DNA of 64,000 nt from Epichloe hybrida (taxonomy: Eukaryota > Ascomycota > Sordariomycetes > Hypocreales > Clavicipitaceae): assembly GCA_019022495.1 (NCBI GenBank), contig JAFEKR010000006.1, positions 1,054,001-1,118,000 on the forward strand, in the 5' to 3' direction. The notes under the pieces are model-generated. The model saw only the letters and a program-made list of their open reading frames with translations. It searched no databases and was not told where the DNA came from. Every line of letters begins with the position of its first letter. The first letter of the stretch is position 1. Position numbers and translations under genes: made by a program. This document shows, piece after piece, positions 10,005-23,476 of this stretch.

Positions 10005-12678
10005 TACCTCCCTTAGCTAAGATATTTATTAAAGCTAAAGATTATAAGTATAGGAAAAGATTATAATAATTTTCTAGTATTATAATTAAGTGGGAATTTC
10101 CTATAAGCTAATCTAGTAATAGAATTCCTTATATATTTACCTTAATAAAGGCTTTATAAAGCTATTAGTAAGTATCTTAAAGGTCTTTAACTAATTTACC
10201 TTAATATTACCTAGGGTATATTACTTTTAAATTTATATTTAATTTATATTAAGATACTTTAGACTAGTTTAAAGCCTTCTTTCCTTATATTCTATAATAT
10301 AAATTATTTACTTATTATTATACTAGATAATTAATAAAGAAAGGACTTATATACTAATATTATAAAGTAGTTTACTTAGAGATATACGCTCTTTTACTCT
10401 ATAATTTAATATAAAAAGCTTTGCTTTTATACTTAAGGTTATTATATAATATTACCTCCTAGACTTCTAATTAATTATAGCTTTATATATAATAAAGATA
10501 TAGCCTTATATTAATTTCTAAGTATTAGGGTTATTACTAAGAGAGGTATTAGTGCTAGAGAAAAGTGTGTTAAAGCTATTTACTCCTAAGTATTAGATAT
10601 ATAACTTCCTTATATTCTAAGTGTATATTAGAGTAGCCTTTATAAGCTTAATATGCTTTATTAAAGGGTTTATTATAAAGGAGGCTAGCTTTAAAGCTAT
10701 AAAGGCTATATTAGGTCTTCTAATAATATAAAGATAAACTAAAGAGCTAATAACTACTCTATAGTAATTAATCTCTTTATTAGTAGCCTTACTGTTATTT
10801 AGGATAATTATAGCTATTATTAAAGGTATTATAATTAAGCTCTTTAAATTATTATTAATAATATTAGGGATAAACTTCTAAGCTATCTTTTAAATATATA
10901 ATTCCTATAATAACTATATCTCTTTAGTATTATAATTCCTAATAATTTTAATGCCTAGGAATTACTTTAAATTACCTTAGTCTTTAATATCTAGACTATT
11001 TATTAACTACTTATATAGCTCTTTAAATTTTACTTTAAATCTATTTAGAAATAGCACTATAATATTATTTACATAGAAAAATAAGATAAATTTACCTTTT
11101 ATAAAGATATATAGGTCTTCCTTTCCTTAGATAAAGCCTAGATTTAATAGGAATTATATTAGGTATAGAAACTATTATTAAGGAGCTTCCTATAGCTTAT
11201 ATAATACTCTAGTTATCTTCTAGAGATAACCTTATGTATTTATACCCTCTAGTAGCTTATAGAAAATAGGTTCTTTAAGTTCTATATATAGGAAGGCATT
11301 CTAAATATTATATTAATATATATTAAGATTATTAGTATAGTAAATAGTAAGTAGTATATATAGAGATTATAAAGTAAGCGTAGTAGTGTAGTTTCTAAGG
11401 TTATCCTTTAGTTATTAGTTACCTTAGACTACTATTTAAGCCTTAAACTCTATAATAATACCTTTTTTATTAGTTTTATACTTAAAAACCTATCTAAGGT
11501 TAATAGTCTTCTTAAGATTAAATAATTTATCTAGTATATTCTCCTAGTAGTTTAAGGATTAAAGCTTTAAAAGCTCCTTTATAATTACTTCCTTCTAGTA
11601 ATTATAATATACTAAGGCTATTACTTAATAATAATAGATAAGTTCTAGAGGTATATCTTTAATATATAAACTATATTAAGTTCCTTAGAATACTATTAAA
11701 AAAGTAAAAGAAAACTATACTTACCTAGCTTTTCTTATTTCCTTTCTTTAATATTTCCTAGTAATAATATTATTTATATTAATACTATTATTATAAAGAC
11801 TATAATTCTCTATAGCCTTACTGCCTTTTATAGTAAATTTACTAGTCTTTATAGTAGTTACTATATAATTAGCTATTACCTTACTTATAAATTCATTAAT
11901 CTCACAAAATAGTGTATTATTACCTTATACCTAAAGCTCTAAGTTCTTTATAGTAACTAGCACCTTCTAAGAGAAGTTAGAAAGGGTTAAAAGTGCACTA
12001 AAAAGGTCCTCTTTATCCCCTATTATATAAGGAGACGTTTTTACTTTAAACTACTTATTTTCCTAGCCTATAGCTAATAGTAAAGAGGTAGGATTATTCT
12101 TTTTAAGCTTTATTCTAATAAGATCTTAACTAATCTCCTTATTAAGGTCTTTAGCTTTAAGCTCTTTAAGTAACTTAATTATTAATATTTTCTCTTATTA
12201 AGCTAATTCTAGCTTTTTTTCTAGCTTAAAGAAGGAGTTCTTATTAAACTAAACACATGCTAATATAATAACCTTATAATTATAAAGCAAAGGCACCTAT
12301 ATAATGTATTATGACTTACCTTTATAACTAATAAGGTATCTAATATAAGCTTTCTGCTCTAACTATAGTATTACATTATATAATTTAACGTGCTCTAGAG
12401 CCTTTATTATTATTAGAAACGCCTTATATTTATAAGCTTATAGATATGTAATTAAAGGCTTTTAAACCTCTAATATTTATAAATAAGCTAGGACTATTTT
12501 CTATGCCTAATTTCACTAGAGTTTATAGGGTGTGACCTAATTTCTATAATACTAAAAGGGTATTTTATTTAGTAAATAAACTACTATATTAAAGACTTTA
12601 TTATTAAGTTCTAAAGAAAGGTAAGCTTTAAGGCTTAATATATAAGCCTTTTACTTAACTACCCCCTTAGATCTCTTT

Positions 12679-12683
12679 ACCTT
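12679..12683. other. Target site duplication ACCTT, left copy (gypsy A)
   Basis: ACCTT lies directly before the left LTR of element A and again at 19703-19707 directly after its right LTR. Confidence 0.9.
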
Positions 12684-12900
12684 TATTATGGACTAGCCCC
12701 TAGGCGACTGCGATAGGGCGTCAATATAGTATTAAGAGACTTAAGGAGAAAGGAGAAAGAGTAAGAGGCTATCCCTAGTAATGCCCCTTATACCCCCTTA
12801 GCTACTTATATAAGCCTCCTTTCCTTACCTTAATTACTTTTACTACTTCTCTCTTTAATTACTATATAAATAATACTTAAGTAAAGCCTAAGCCCTTATA
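12684..12900 (-). repeat. Gypsy A LTR, left copy (3' LTR)
   Basis: 217 bp, from TATTATGGACTAG to CCCTTATA. Its outer 40 bp keep GC-rich sequence (CTAGGCGACTGCGATAGGG), while the inner part is strongly AT-shifted. Related LTRs are at 19487, 19857, 29108 and 58330. Confidence 0.92.
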
Positions 12901-15900
12901 TATACCCTTACTTAAGCGTGTCTAATAAGTCCTCTTTTTAGAATAGTCTTATAAATTATCCTATAGGTTATTAATTCTATTCCTTACTTATTATTATTAA
13001 ATATATAATATATTTACCTCACTAGCTATTATATAGTAATAGTAACTACCTTACTTCTATGCTTTAGTTTTATAATATATATAATATATTTACCTTACTA
13101 ACCTATTATTTATTATAGTCTTTAGCCTTACTCTTACTAGTTTATTAATTACTTAATATAAGTTTAAAACTATATATAAATATCTTACTTAGTTTTTTTT
13201 TTATATTTTACCTTCCCTTATATAATACTATCCCTTTACTATTATAATTTTATTATACCTTTCTCTTTATTTTATTAAAATCTCTTTCTTAAATAATTAT
13301 TCTCCTATTAAAATATACCTTATAATTTATCTAACCTTTCTTTACCCCTAGTTACTTTTACTATACCTTTAGCTTATTTTATTAGTAAGTTTCTTATAAA
13401 GAGTAACTTAAATAATAACTAATTTATTACTCCCTAATTAGTCTAGTGCCCTTATAGGCTATATATAAAATAAGCCCTTACTACTAGTATTCTAGAATAT
13501 TATTTACCTAAATCTAGAGAATTATACTTTTTATATTAGAAGTAATACCTTTCTTATATATAGTATACTAGGCTTTTATTTACTAACCCTTATCTTTATT
13601 ATATACTAAAGAATATTAAGGTAAAGATTACTATAGGTATATATATTATTAAACCTTAAGTCCTTAAAACTTTAGATATAAAAAAGAAAATACTTATACT
13701 ATCTTAAAGGTATTATTACCTTATTAGTTAGTAAAACTCTTTTCTTACTTAGGCTTAGTTTAATCTAGCTTTTATTTAGTTAGCCCTTAGGGTATTCTTT
13801 ATTACTAATATTACTATAATAAATATAACTAGTCTTAAAGTTATCTCTTTTATTAGTACTAGCCCTTTAGCTAGCTATAGTATAGCTTACTTTATATAGT
13901 AAGCTATAAGTATTTTATTCTAATAAAACTAATAAGTTATTAGTAAACTAACTATAATATATAAAGAGATATATAATTAGTTTACTACATTTCTTTAAGC
14001 TTTAATGCCTTATTACTAGGATAAAATCTAGTAATATATTTAAATTACTAGGTTAAGTAATAAATCTCCTTCTTATTACTACTAGTAAATTTTATACCTT
14101 TTCTTTATAATAAGTCTAACTTATAATTATATCCCTAGAGCCTTAGAAGCTAGCTATTCTCTAGCTAGAAATAATACTTCTTTTCCCTTTAGTTATCTTT
14201 CTTTTACTTATTACTTACTTACTAGGTTTTCTATTATACTCTCTCTTATATATACTATATATACTAACCCTATTTATACTATCTAAGTCCTAGGTTATAC
14301 CTAAGGTAAATAAGATAAATAACTTATTATACTATAACTATTACCTAGTAATAATAATACTATAGCTATAGTAGTAGTAATATAACTCTAGATAAAGGTA
14401 ATATATACTTATTTATTTTCTTTTAGTAATTTAAGTAATAACTTAATAGATAATTATCCTTATTAAGTAATAGTAGTAAAAAGTAATAATTTAGTACCTT
14501 AAGTGCTTATAGAAGTTTTTATAAGTATATAAGTCTTTTAAAATTAATTTAGTCTATTATTATATTATATATTTCCTTATTTTACCTTAAACTTATTAAA
14601 GGCTTATATTTATATTATATTCTCTAATAGTTCTTATATAAGCTATATATAACTTACTTACTTAATAAGTATATTATATCTTTTACCCTAGCCTAGGGTA
14701 TTCTAGGCTACTAGGATTTACTTAACCTAATATTCCTTAATAAGTTTATTATTACCTTTTATAAGAACTTATTCTAGTCTTAGATAAAAGTCCTAGAGCT
14801 TTTAACTAGGGAGAGAGTTCTTTATAGTGTATTTAATAAGGTTTATATAAAATACTAGGTAAATATCTCTTAGGATATTAAGCTATACTATAAGTAATAT
14901 TAGGACTTCTATAACTATATACTTTACTATTACCTAATTAAGTTTCTATAAGAGGTAATTAGTTTTAATATTTTTAAGTAAAAGCTATACCTTATCTTTA
15001 ACCTAAAACTATTTTACTAGTTAATATAAAGTAAATATAGTATCTTATTACCTTTATTATATATAGGCTATTATAGCTTATACTAGATAAGTACTCTTCT
15101 AAAGGTACTTAAGAAACTATATTACTTACCCCTTTAGTGTTATTATAAAAGTAAATATATTTAGTAATAACTAGACTAGCTTTAGATTATAGCTATATAG
15201 TAGCTTATTTAAGCTAACTCTTATTATAGAGAATAGCTTATTATTAATTATAAGCTAGTAAGTAGCTAGATATTCTAGCTAGTTAAACTATAAGAAAAAG
15301 ACTATAATATATAGTATTACTTATACCTCTTAGTTTACTTACTTAGTGATACTATTAGTCTATAGGTAATATAATATAAAAAGTAACTAATTAATCCTAA
15401 CTAAGAAGTATAATATTATCTAAAACTTTCCTAACTAATCTAAGCTATAATCTATAATAATTAATTAAGAAAACCCCTTAAACTATTACTAAACTATTTT
15501 AAATCTCTTTATATATTCCTTAGCTCTTATAGAAGTTATAGCATTAAGCTAGATAAATTTAAAGAGTTAATCTATAATAACTATTAGGTATTATAGTTTT
15601 TCTAGGGATAGTGCTAGTAAGTTTATTATAAAGTTAATAAAGATTTATAACTAAAACTAGTTAAGGATAAGTAAAGGCTTTAGTAAGCCCTAGTAATATT
15701 AATAGCTCTTATAACTACTATAGTAATAATAGTTATAAATAAACCTAGTAATATCTTATAATATCTTATTCTAGTAAAACTATTATTATAAGATTTAGAA
15801 TATAGTATTATAGCCTAAGTGCTTTACTACTAGTAAATTATAGTATTACTATATTAGGGTTATTATAAGAGGCTCTTAAGCTAGGACCTAGGTATAGCCC

Positions 15901-18900
15901 CTAAACTAAAGTACCTTATAAGCGCTTATAAAATAATTTATTACTTACTCCCTTATAAGTACCTTAATAAAAAACCTCTAGGCCCTTTCCTAGATAGCCC
16001 TTAATTAAATACTATATATAAAGTTAGAGATAATAGCCTAGTTTTATAAGGTCTAAAGGTATTTAGTAGTAAAGAAAACCTTACTAGCTAGTAATAATAC
16101 TATACTACTATTATCTTACTATTTATCTAATATTAGTAAGAGTTATATAATAGTAATAAGTTATAAGATATATTCTATTCTAGAGGTTACCTCTTCTTAG
16201 TCCTATTCCCTTTAAGAAAGAGTATTAGGCTACTATACTTATATACTAGGTTTATACTAAAGGTAAAAATTAAATAGTATAAGTGTATTTACCTATTAAG
16301 CTTACTATTCTAATATTAACTAGGGAGTTATAAAGTACTCTAGGTTCTTATAGTCTATATAAATTATAAATAGACTAGAAATACCCTATAGCTTAACTAA
16401 CTATACCTTAAGGTATAAGATAATAGCTAATAATTCCTTATTATAAATTATATAGTTCTTTTATAAGGATATAAGGCTAGTAAAGTAATAGGTAACTAGG
16501 TATATAATACTATCCTAGCCTTATTAGGAAAGGTATTCTCTAATAGCTATTCCTAAATAATTAGCTTTTATTACTATAAGGAGATTTAAATCCTATTATA
16601 CTAGTATTAAGTATATAATAAAGGTATCTTTTAACTTATTAAAGGTATTATTCTCTTTAGGCCCCTATTAAAAAGGGATATTCCTCTTAGTTAATTATAT
16701 TAGTAATATTACTAGTTCTAAAAAGTTACTAATAAAGTTATAGTAAAAGTTAGTAAACCCTAGGAAGCTATAAACCCCTTAAAGTTTTATTAGGGTTACT
16801 TATTCTCTAATAGCTATAACCTTTACTAAATCTAAATAAATAAAATATCTTACTATAATAATATATCCTAGGTATTAAACCTTCTTTACTATAAATATAA
16901 ACTTATTAAGGTCTAAGTATAACCCTATAGCCCTTAGGTAGCCTAATATTACCTAAACCTTAGCTATATAGTCTTTCTTTAATTCCCCTAAGTAAACTAA
17001 GATATTATCTAAGTATACTATAATAAAATCCTTTAATATATCCCCTAAGGACTTATTAATATAATATTAGAATATTACTAGTATACTAGCTAAGCTAAAG
17101 GGGTAAACTAGTTACTTAAATAGCCTAAACCTAGTTTAAAATACTATTAAGTACTCTAGCCCTTAGTAATCTATAGCTTATAAAATACTATATAAATATT
17201 TACCTTTATAAACTAGTATACCTAAGATAAGAAATAAAGTATTTCCTTAATTAATAAAAGAGAATAGTAATCCTATACTATTATCTTATTAAGAGTGTAA
17301 TAGTTTATATAAAAATACTAACCCTTATTTATTAAGTTTATAATCTAGTGTTTAACCTTTAGAAGCTAGTCCCTTAGTATATTATATAGTAATCCCTAAG
17401 GGAGTGTTAGTTTAGACTTATTCTAATTCTTATATAAGTATATATAGTAATTAAAGGACCCCTAATAAGGAGGTAAGCTATTAGCTTTAGCCTTATTAAA
17501 AAGGTCTATAAAGTTAGCTAACTCCTTAGGTAATATTAATATATCTAGGCTATTAGGTTTTATCTTAAGCACTATAATTTATAGTATTATTATTATCTCC
17601 CTAAGGCTTATAGTAATAAATATTATAAAAGTATCCTTTTTATAGTATACTTAGTATACTTCTATAGTATATAAGGACTTAATAATCCCTTATACTAAAG
17701 TCTTTACCTTATATATAAAGGCTTTAAAGATATATAAGCCCTTTATTACTTTAATAACTAATTACTATTTTACTATATAAATAACTATATTATAATATTC
17801 TAGCTATAGTATCCTAAGTATAATATCTTATATAAGGCCTAGGATAATATATAAATATACTAATAACTCCTAGCTATTAATATTTATTCTAGTGTATACT
17901 ATATAGGTAATTAAGGAAGTATTCTCTTATACTCTCTTTTCTTTTCTTTTTATTTTTACTATAGTTTAAATATACTTTCTCTTTAGTAACTATATAAGCT
18001 TTAGGCTACACTATTTTACTACTAACTTACTTATAATACTATAATAATTATAACTATAATTAATCTAGATATTAATATAATAATATATATTAAAGAGTAT
18101 AGGAATTAAGAATAGTAATTAGTTTATATATTATACTATATCTTACTTTAACTCTATATAGCTTAAATAGTTATCCTATATTATAGTATATAGTTAGCTT
18201 CCTTACCCTTATATAAGACTTTACTTAAGGGCTACTTATTTTCTATAAGGGGAATATTTACTTTCTTATTTATACTTTTCTTATTTACTTTATATAAGTT
18301 AATATTAACCTATAGGTAATAAGGTAAGAGAAAGGTATACTCCTAAATATAGTAATTCTTAAATCTATATTATAAGTAGTATTTTTTCTAATAGTATTTA
18401 GCTAACTTTACTTCTAATACTTATTTAGCCTATTATATATTTATAGTAAGCTTTAAACCTTTCTCTTTCTTAACTAGCCTATTTTATTTTCCTAATTAAG
18501 TCCTTATTATATATACCCTAGTTATTAGTATATTACCCTTATAATTAGTCTAAGGTATAAGTTTAGCTAGCTATAGTTTATATTAAAACTAGTACTTATT
18601 CTCTATAGTAAAGGCCTTAATATTAACTATAATCTTATAATACTATATAATAGCTATATACTATATACTCTAGCTAATACCCTAGCTTATACTAATTTCT
18701 TTTAAATACTTATTAAGTGCTTATTAAAGCTTTACTAGCTTTATATTATCTCTTTAATAATTCTCTCTTACTAATAAAAGCTTCTTTATAAAGTAAATAA
18801 AGAATATAGAAAATAGCTTCCTTAGGCCTTATTTTATCTAGTTAAGTTTTATAAAGGCTATCTTTTACTTATATAAATTAAAGAATATAAACCTAAGGTA

Positions 18901-19486
18901 TTCTAGGAATTTAACTAAGTTAAAATTATAAATACTACCTTATTTAAAGAAAGTAATTACCTAGGACTAGACTTTAGAGAATAAGTTCTAGTAAATAAAT
19001 ATTTACTTATTTTTATTAGTTTTAATAAAGTTCTTATTTACTTATAGCTTATATTTTATTAAGAACCTTTATATAGTAAATAAGGCCTTATTACTATTAT
19101 ATAAGTTACCTATAAGAATAGGTTTTTATTTTACCTTAGGTATAGTTAAGACTAGGTTAAAAGTAAAAGGTAAAGTAAGGTTTACTATTAAAGTATTAAG
19201 CTAGGCTATAATAAGTAATTAGGTTAAGGGTCTTATAGTATTTATAGTTACTTATTATTAGAGATATATAAGTTTTACTATTTACTTATTAAGTATAAGT
19301 TAAAGTATCTTAAATTAAGCTTATTAAGCTATTAGTAATACTATAGCATTAGATAAGGAAGTTATTATTCCCTAGCTAGGTTAGTCTTATAATTAAAGCG
19401 TGTTTACTATATCTATTAAATATCTATTAGTATTTCTATTATATCTTTTAGTAGTTATTAAAAAGGACTAAAGGAAGTCTCTTAAT

Positions 19487-19702
19487 TATTATAGACTAGC
19501 CCTTAAGTAACTATAATAAGGTATTAATATAGTATTAAGAGACTTAAGGAAAAAGGAAAAAAGGTAAGAGGCTATTTCTAGTAGTACCCCTTATACCCCT
19601 TAGCTACTTATATAAGCCTCCTTTCCTTACCTTAACTGCTTTTACTACTCCCCTCTCTAACTACTATATAGACAATGCTTAGGCAAAGCCTAAGCCCTTA
19701 TA
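19487..19702 (-). repeat. Gypsy A LTR, right copy (5' LTR)
   Basis: 216 bp, same family as the left copy. Here the pattern is reversed: the outer (right) end keeps GACAATGCTTAGGCAAAGCC, while the inner (left) end is mutated. It is followed by the second ACCTT. Confidence 0.92.
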
Positions 19703-19856
19703 ACCTTTCTGTTTTAACTAGGCATTAAGGGAGCTAAATTATAGACTATAATACTAGTAAAGGCTATCTTATCTCTTATACTCTCTATAAATAAAGCCTT
19801 TTTAATATTACTATATAAAAAGCGTAGTTAAACCCTAAATTATATATATAAGAATG
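19703..19856. other. Copia fragment between gypsy A and gypsy B
   Basis: 154 bp that belong to the interrupted Copia element. It begins with the right ACCTT duplication of A (19703-19707) and ends with the left GAATG duplication of B (19852-19856). It is the spacer at the centre of the A/B inverted repeat. Confidence 0.85.
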
Positions 19857-20073
19857 TGTAAGGGCTTAGGCTTTGCCTAAGCATTATCTATATAGTAGTT
19901 AGAAAGGGGAGTAGTAAAAGTAGTTAGGGTAAGGAAAGGAGGCTTATATAAGTAACTAAGGGGGTATAAGGGGTACTACTAGGGATAGCCTCTTACCCTT
20001 TCTCCTTTTTTCTTAAGTCTCTTAATACTATATTAATACCTTATTATAGTTACCTAGGGGCTAGTCTATAATA
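19857..20073 (+). repeat. Gypsy B LTR, left copy (5' LTR)
   Basis: 217 bp, reverse complement of the A LTRs. The outer end reads TGTAAGGGCTTAGGCTTTGCC and keeps TpG. The inner end is AT-shifted. Confidence 0.92.
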
Positions 20074-23004
20074 ATTAAGAGACTTCCTTTAGTCCTTTTT
20101 AATAACTACTAAAAGATATAATAAAAACACTAATAAATATATTAATAAATATAGTAAACACGCTTTAACTATAAGACTAACTTAGCTAGGGAATAATAAC
20201 TCCCTTATCTAATACTATAGTATTACTAGTAGCTTAATAAGCCTAATTTAAAATACTTTAACTTATACTTAATAAGTAAATAGTAAAACTTATATACCTC
20301 TAATAATAAGTAACTATAAATACTATAAAACCCTTAACCTAATTACTTATTATAGCCTAGCTTAATACTTTAATAGTAAACCTTACTTTACCTCTTACCT
20401 TTAACTTAGTCTTAACTATACCTAAGGTAAAATAAAAACTTATTCTTATAAGTAACTTATATAATAGTAATAAGGCCTTATTTACTATATAGAGATTTCT
20501 AATAAAATATAAGCTATAAGTAAATAAGAACTTTATTAAAACTAATAAAAATAAGTAAATATTTATTTACTAAAACTTATTCTTTAAAGTTTAGTCTTAG
20601 GTAATTACTTTCTTTAAATAAGGTAGTATTTATAATTTTAATCTAGCTAAATTCCTAGAATATCTTAAGTTTATATTCTTTAATTTATATAAGTAAGAGA
20701 TAGCCTTTATAAAACTTAACTAGATAAAATAAGGCCTAAGGAAGCTATTTTCTATATTCTTTATTTACTTTATAAAGAAGCTTTTATTAGTAAGAGAGAA
20801 TTATTAAAGAGATAATATAAAGCTAGTAAAGCTTTAATAAGCACTTAATAAGTATTTAAAAGAAATTAGTATAAGCTAGGGTATTAGCTAGAGTATATAG
20901 TATATAGCTATTATATAGTATTATAAGATTATAGTTAATATTAAGGTCTTTACTATAAAGAATAAGTACTAGTCCTAATATAAACTATAGCTAGCTAAAC
21001 CTATACCTTAGACTAATTATAAGGGTAATATACTAATAACTAAGGTATATATAGTAAGGACTTAATTAGGAAAATAAAATAAGCTAGTTAAAAAGAAAAA
21101 AAGTCTAAAGCTTACTATAAATATATAATAGGCTAAATAAGTATTAGAAGTAAAGTTAGCTAAATACTATTAGGAAAGATATTACTTATAATATAAATCT
21201 AAGGATTACTATATTTAGAAGTATACCTTTCTCTTACCTTATTATCTATAGGTTAATATTAACTTATATAAAGTAAATAAGAAAAGTATAAATAAGAAAG
21301 TAAATATTCCCTTTATAGAAAATAAGTAACCTTTAAGTAAAGTCTTATATAAAGGTAAAGAAGCTAACTATATACTATAATATAAGATAACTATTTAAGC
21401 TATATAAAGTTAAAGTAAGATATAGTATAATATATAAACTAATTACTATTCTTAATTTTTATACTCTTTAATATATATTATTATATTAATATCTAGATTA
21501 ATTATAGTTATAATTATTATAGTGCTATAAGTAAGTTAGTAGTAAAATAGTTTAGCCTAAAGCTTATATAATTACTAAAGAGAAAGTATATTTAAACTAT
21601 AGTAAAAATAAAAATAAAAGAAAAAAGAGTATAGGAGAATACCTCCTTAATTACTTATATAATACACACTAGAATAAAAATTAATAGCTAGGAGTTATTA
21701 GTGTATTTATATATTATCCTAGGCCTTATATAAGATATTATACTTAGGATACTATAGCTAGAATATTATAATATAGTTATTTATATAGTAAAATAGTAAT
21801 TAGTTATTAAAGTAATAAAGGGCTTATATATCTCTAAAGCCTTTATATATAAGGTAAAGACTTTAGTATAAGGGATTATTAAGTCCTTATATACTATAGA
21901 AGTATACTAAGTATACTATAAGAAGGACACTTCTATAATATTTATTACTATAAGCCTTAGGGAGATAATAATAGTACTATAAATTATAGTGCCTAAGATA
22001 AAACCTAATAGCTTAGATATATTAATATTACTTAAGGAGTTAGCTAACTTTATAGACCTTTTTAATAAGGCTAGAGCTAATAGCTTACTTTCTTATTAAG
22101 GGTCCCTTAATTACTATATATACTTATATAAGAATTAAAATAAGTCTAAACTAACGCTCCCTTAGGGACTACTATATAATATACTAAGGGACTAGCTTCT
22201 AAAGGTTAAACACTAGATTATAGACTTAATAAATAAGGGTTAGATTTATACTAGCTTATTATTAGCTATAGCTTTAGTTTTCCTTATTAAAAAGGCTAAT
22301 AAGGGTTAGTATTTTTATATAAACTACTATACTCTTAATAAGATAATAGTATAAGATTACTATTCTTTTCTATTAATTAAGAAAATACTCTATTCCTTAT
22401 CCTAGGTATACTAGTTTATAAAGGTAAATATTTATATAGTATTTTATAAGCTATAGATTACTAAGGGCTAGGAGTACTTAATAGTGTTTTAAACTAGGTT
22501 TAGGCTATTTAAGTAATTAGTTTACCCCTTTAGCCTAGCTAGTATACTAGTAATATTCTAATATTATATTAATAAGTCCTTAGGGGATATATTAGTAAAT
22601 TTTATTATAGTATACTTAGATAATATCTTAGTTTACTTAAGGGGATTAAGAAAAAACTATATAGCTAAGGTTTAGGTAATATTAAGCTACCTAAGGGCTA
22701 TAGAGTTATACTTAGACTTTAATAAGTTTATATTTATAGTAAAGGAGGTTTAATACCTAGGATATATTATTATAGTAAGATATTTTATTTATCTAGATCT
22801 AGTAAAGGTTATAGCTATTAGGGAATAAGTAACCCTAATAAAACTTTAGGGGGTCTATAGCTTCCTAGGGTTTACTAACTTTTACTATAACTTTATTAGT
22901 AACTTTTTAAAACTAGTAGTATTACTAATATAATTAACTAAGAGAAATATCCCTTTTTAATAGGGGCTTAAAGAGAATAATACCTTTAATAAGTTAAAAG
23001 ATAC

Positions 23005-23476
23005 TTTGTCAAGCGGAAAACAACACCCCAAAAGACACGATGCTAGCCCACAGTCATAGGTAGCGGTGACGTCTGCTCACGTCAGAAGGGTTAATTAACT
23101 TAATAGCAGCGATTACAACAATAGCTAAATTAGTCTCTACAGATAGAGACAATTTAGATTAAATAGTCTATTAGATTAGAAGTGACTTTTTAGTTAAGTT
23201 AGGGAAATAATCTTATTAATTTATCTTATTAAGGTAAACACAATAGCGGCTATAGTAACGCTAGGCATTTAAGTTAAAAATCTAAAGTTAGGCGTGCATG
23301 AAGAACCTTAAAAGAATCTAGCTATAGGTGATCTCTTTATAGATCAAATAGTCCCTTTGCCTAGATAACTAATATCGTTATCCCTTGTTATGTTGTTTAT
23401 CCCTGTGATCCCCTATATCCCTTGTGCTTGTCATCGCGAATACGCGCGTTTATGGGCGCGCGTATCACGGCACACA
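23005..23476. mobile_element. Insert in gypsy B, probable solo LTR of another element
   Basis: 472 bp that interrupt the gypsy B polyprotein region: the sequence reads AAAAGATAC, then the insert, then ATACCTTTATT. The uninterrupted copies A and C run straight through this point. It is flanked by ATAC on both sides. It contains TGTCAAGCGG near its start and ends CACGGCACACA, so TG...CA LTR-like ends fit. Unlike its surroundings it retains CpG and CpA at both ends (for example near 23030-23090 and 23440-23470) and is only partly RIP-mutated in the middle. No coding frame. Exact ends are uncertain by about 2 bp. Confidence 0.7.

Larger units (their letters stand above)
12684..19702 (-). mobile_element. 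Ty3/gypsy retrotransposon A, RIP-inactivated, inserted in the Copia element
   Basis: 7,019 bp between ACCTT duplications, with LTRs of about 217 bp at both ends. Coding direction is minus: at 16992-17015 the minus frame reads YLDNILVY, the gypsy reverse transcriptase YLDD motif with one Asp codon turned to Asn. The 5' LTR is therefore the right one. It is nearly identical in reverse complement to element B. Compared with B and C it lacks 66 bp near 17320, between two short TAACC repeats and just upstream of the reverse transcriptase core. About 1.6 kb downstream of the integrase part (12.9-14.5 kb) encodes nothing I recognise. All frames contain many stops. Confidence 0.9.
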
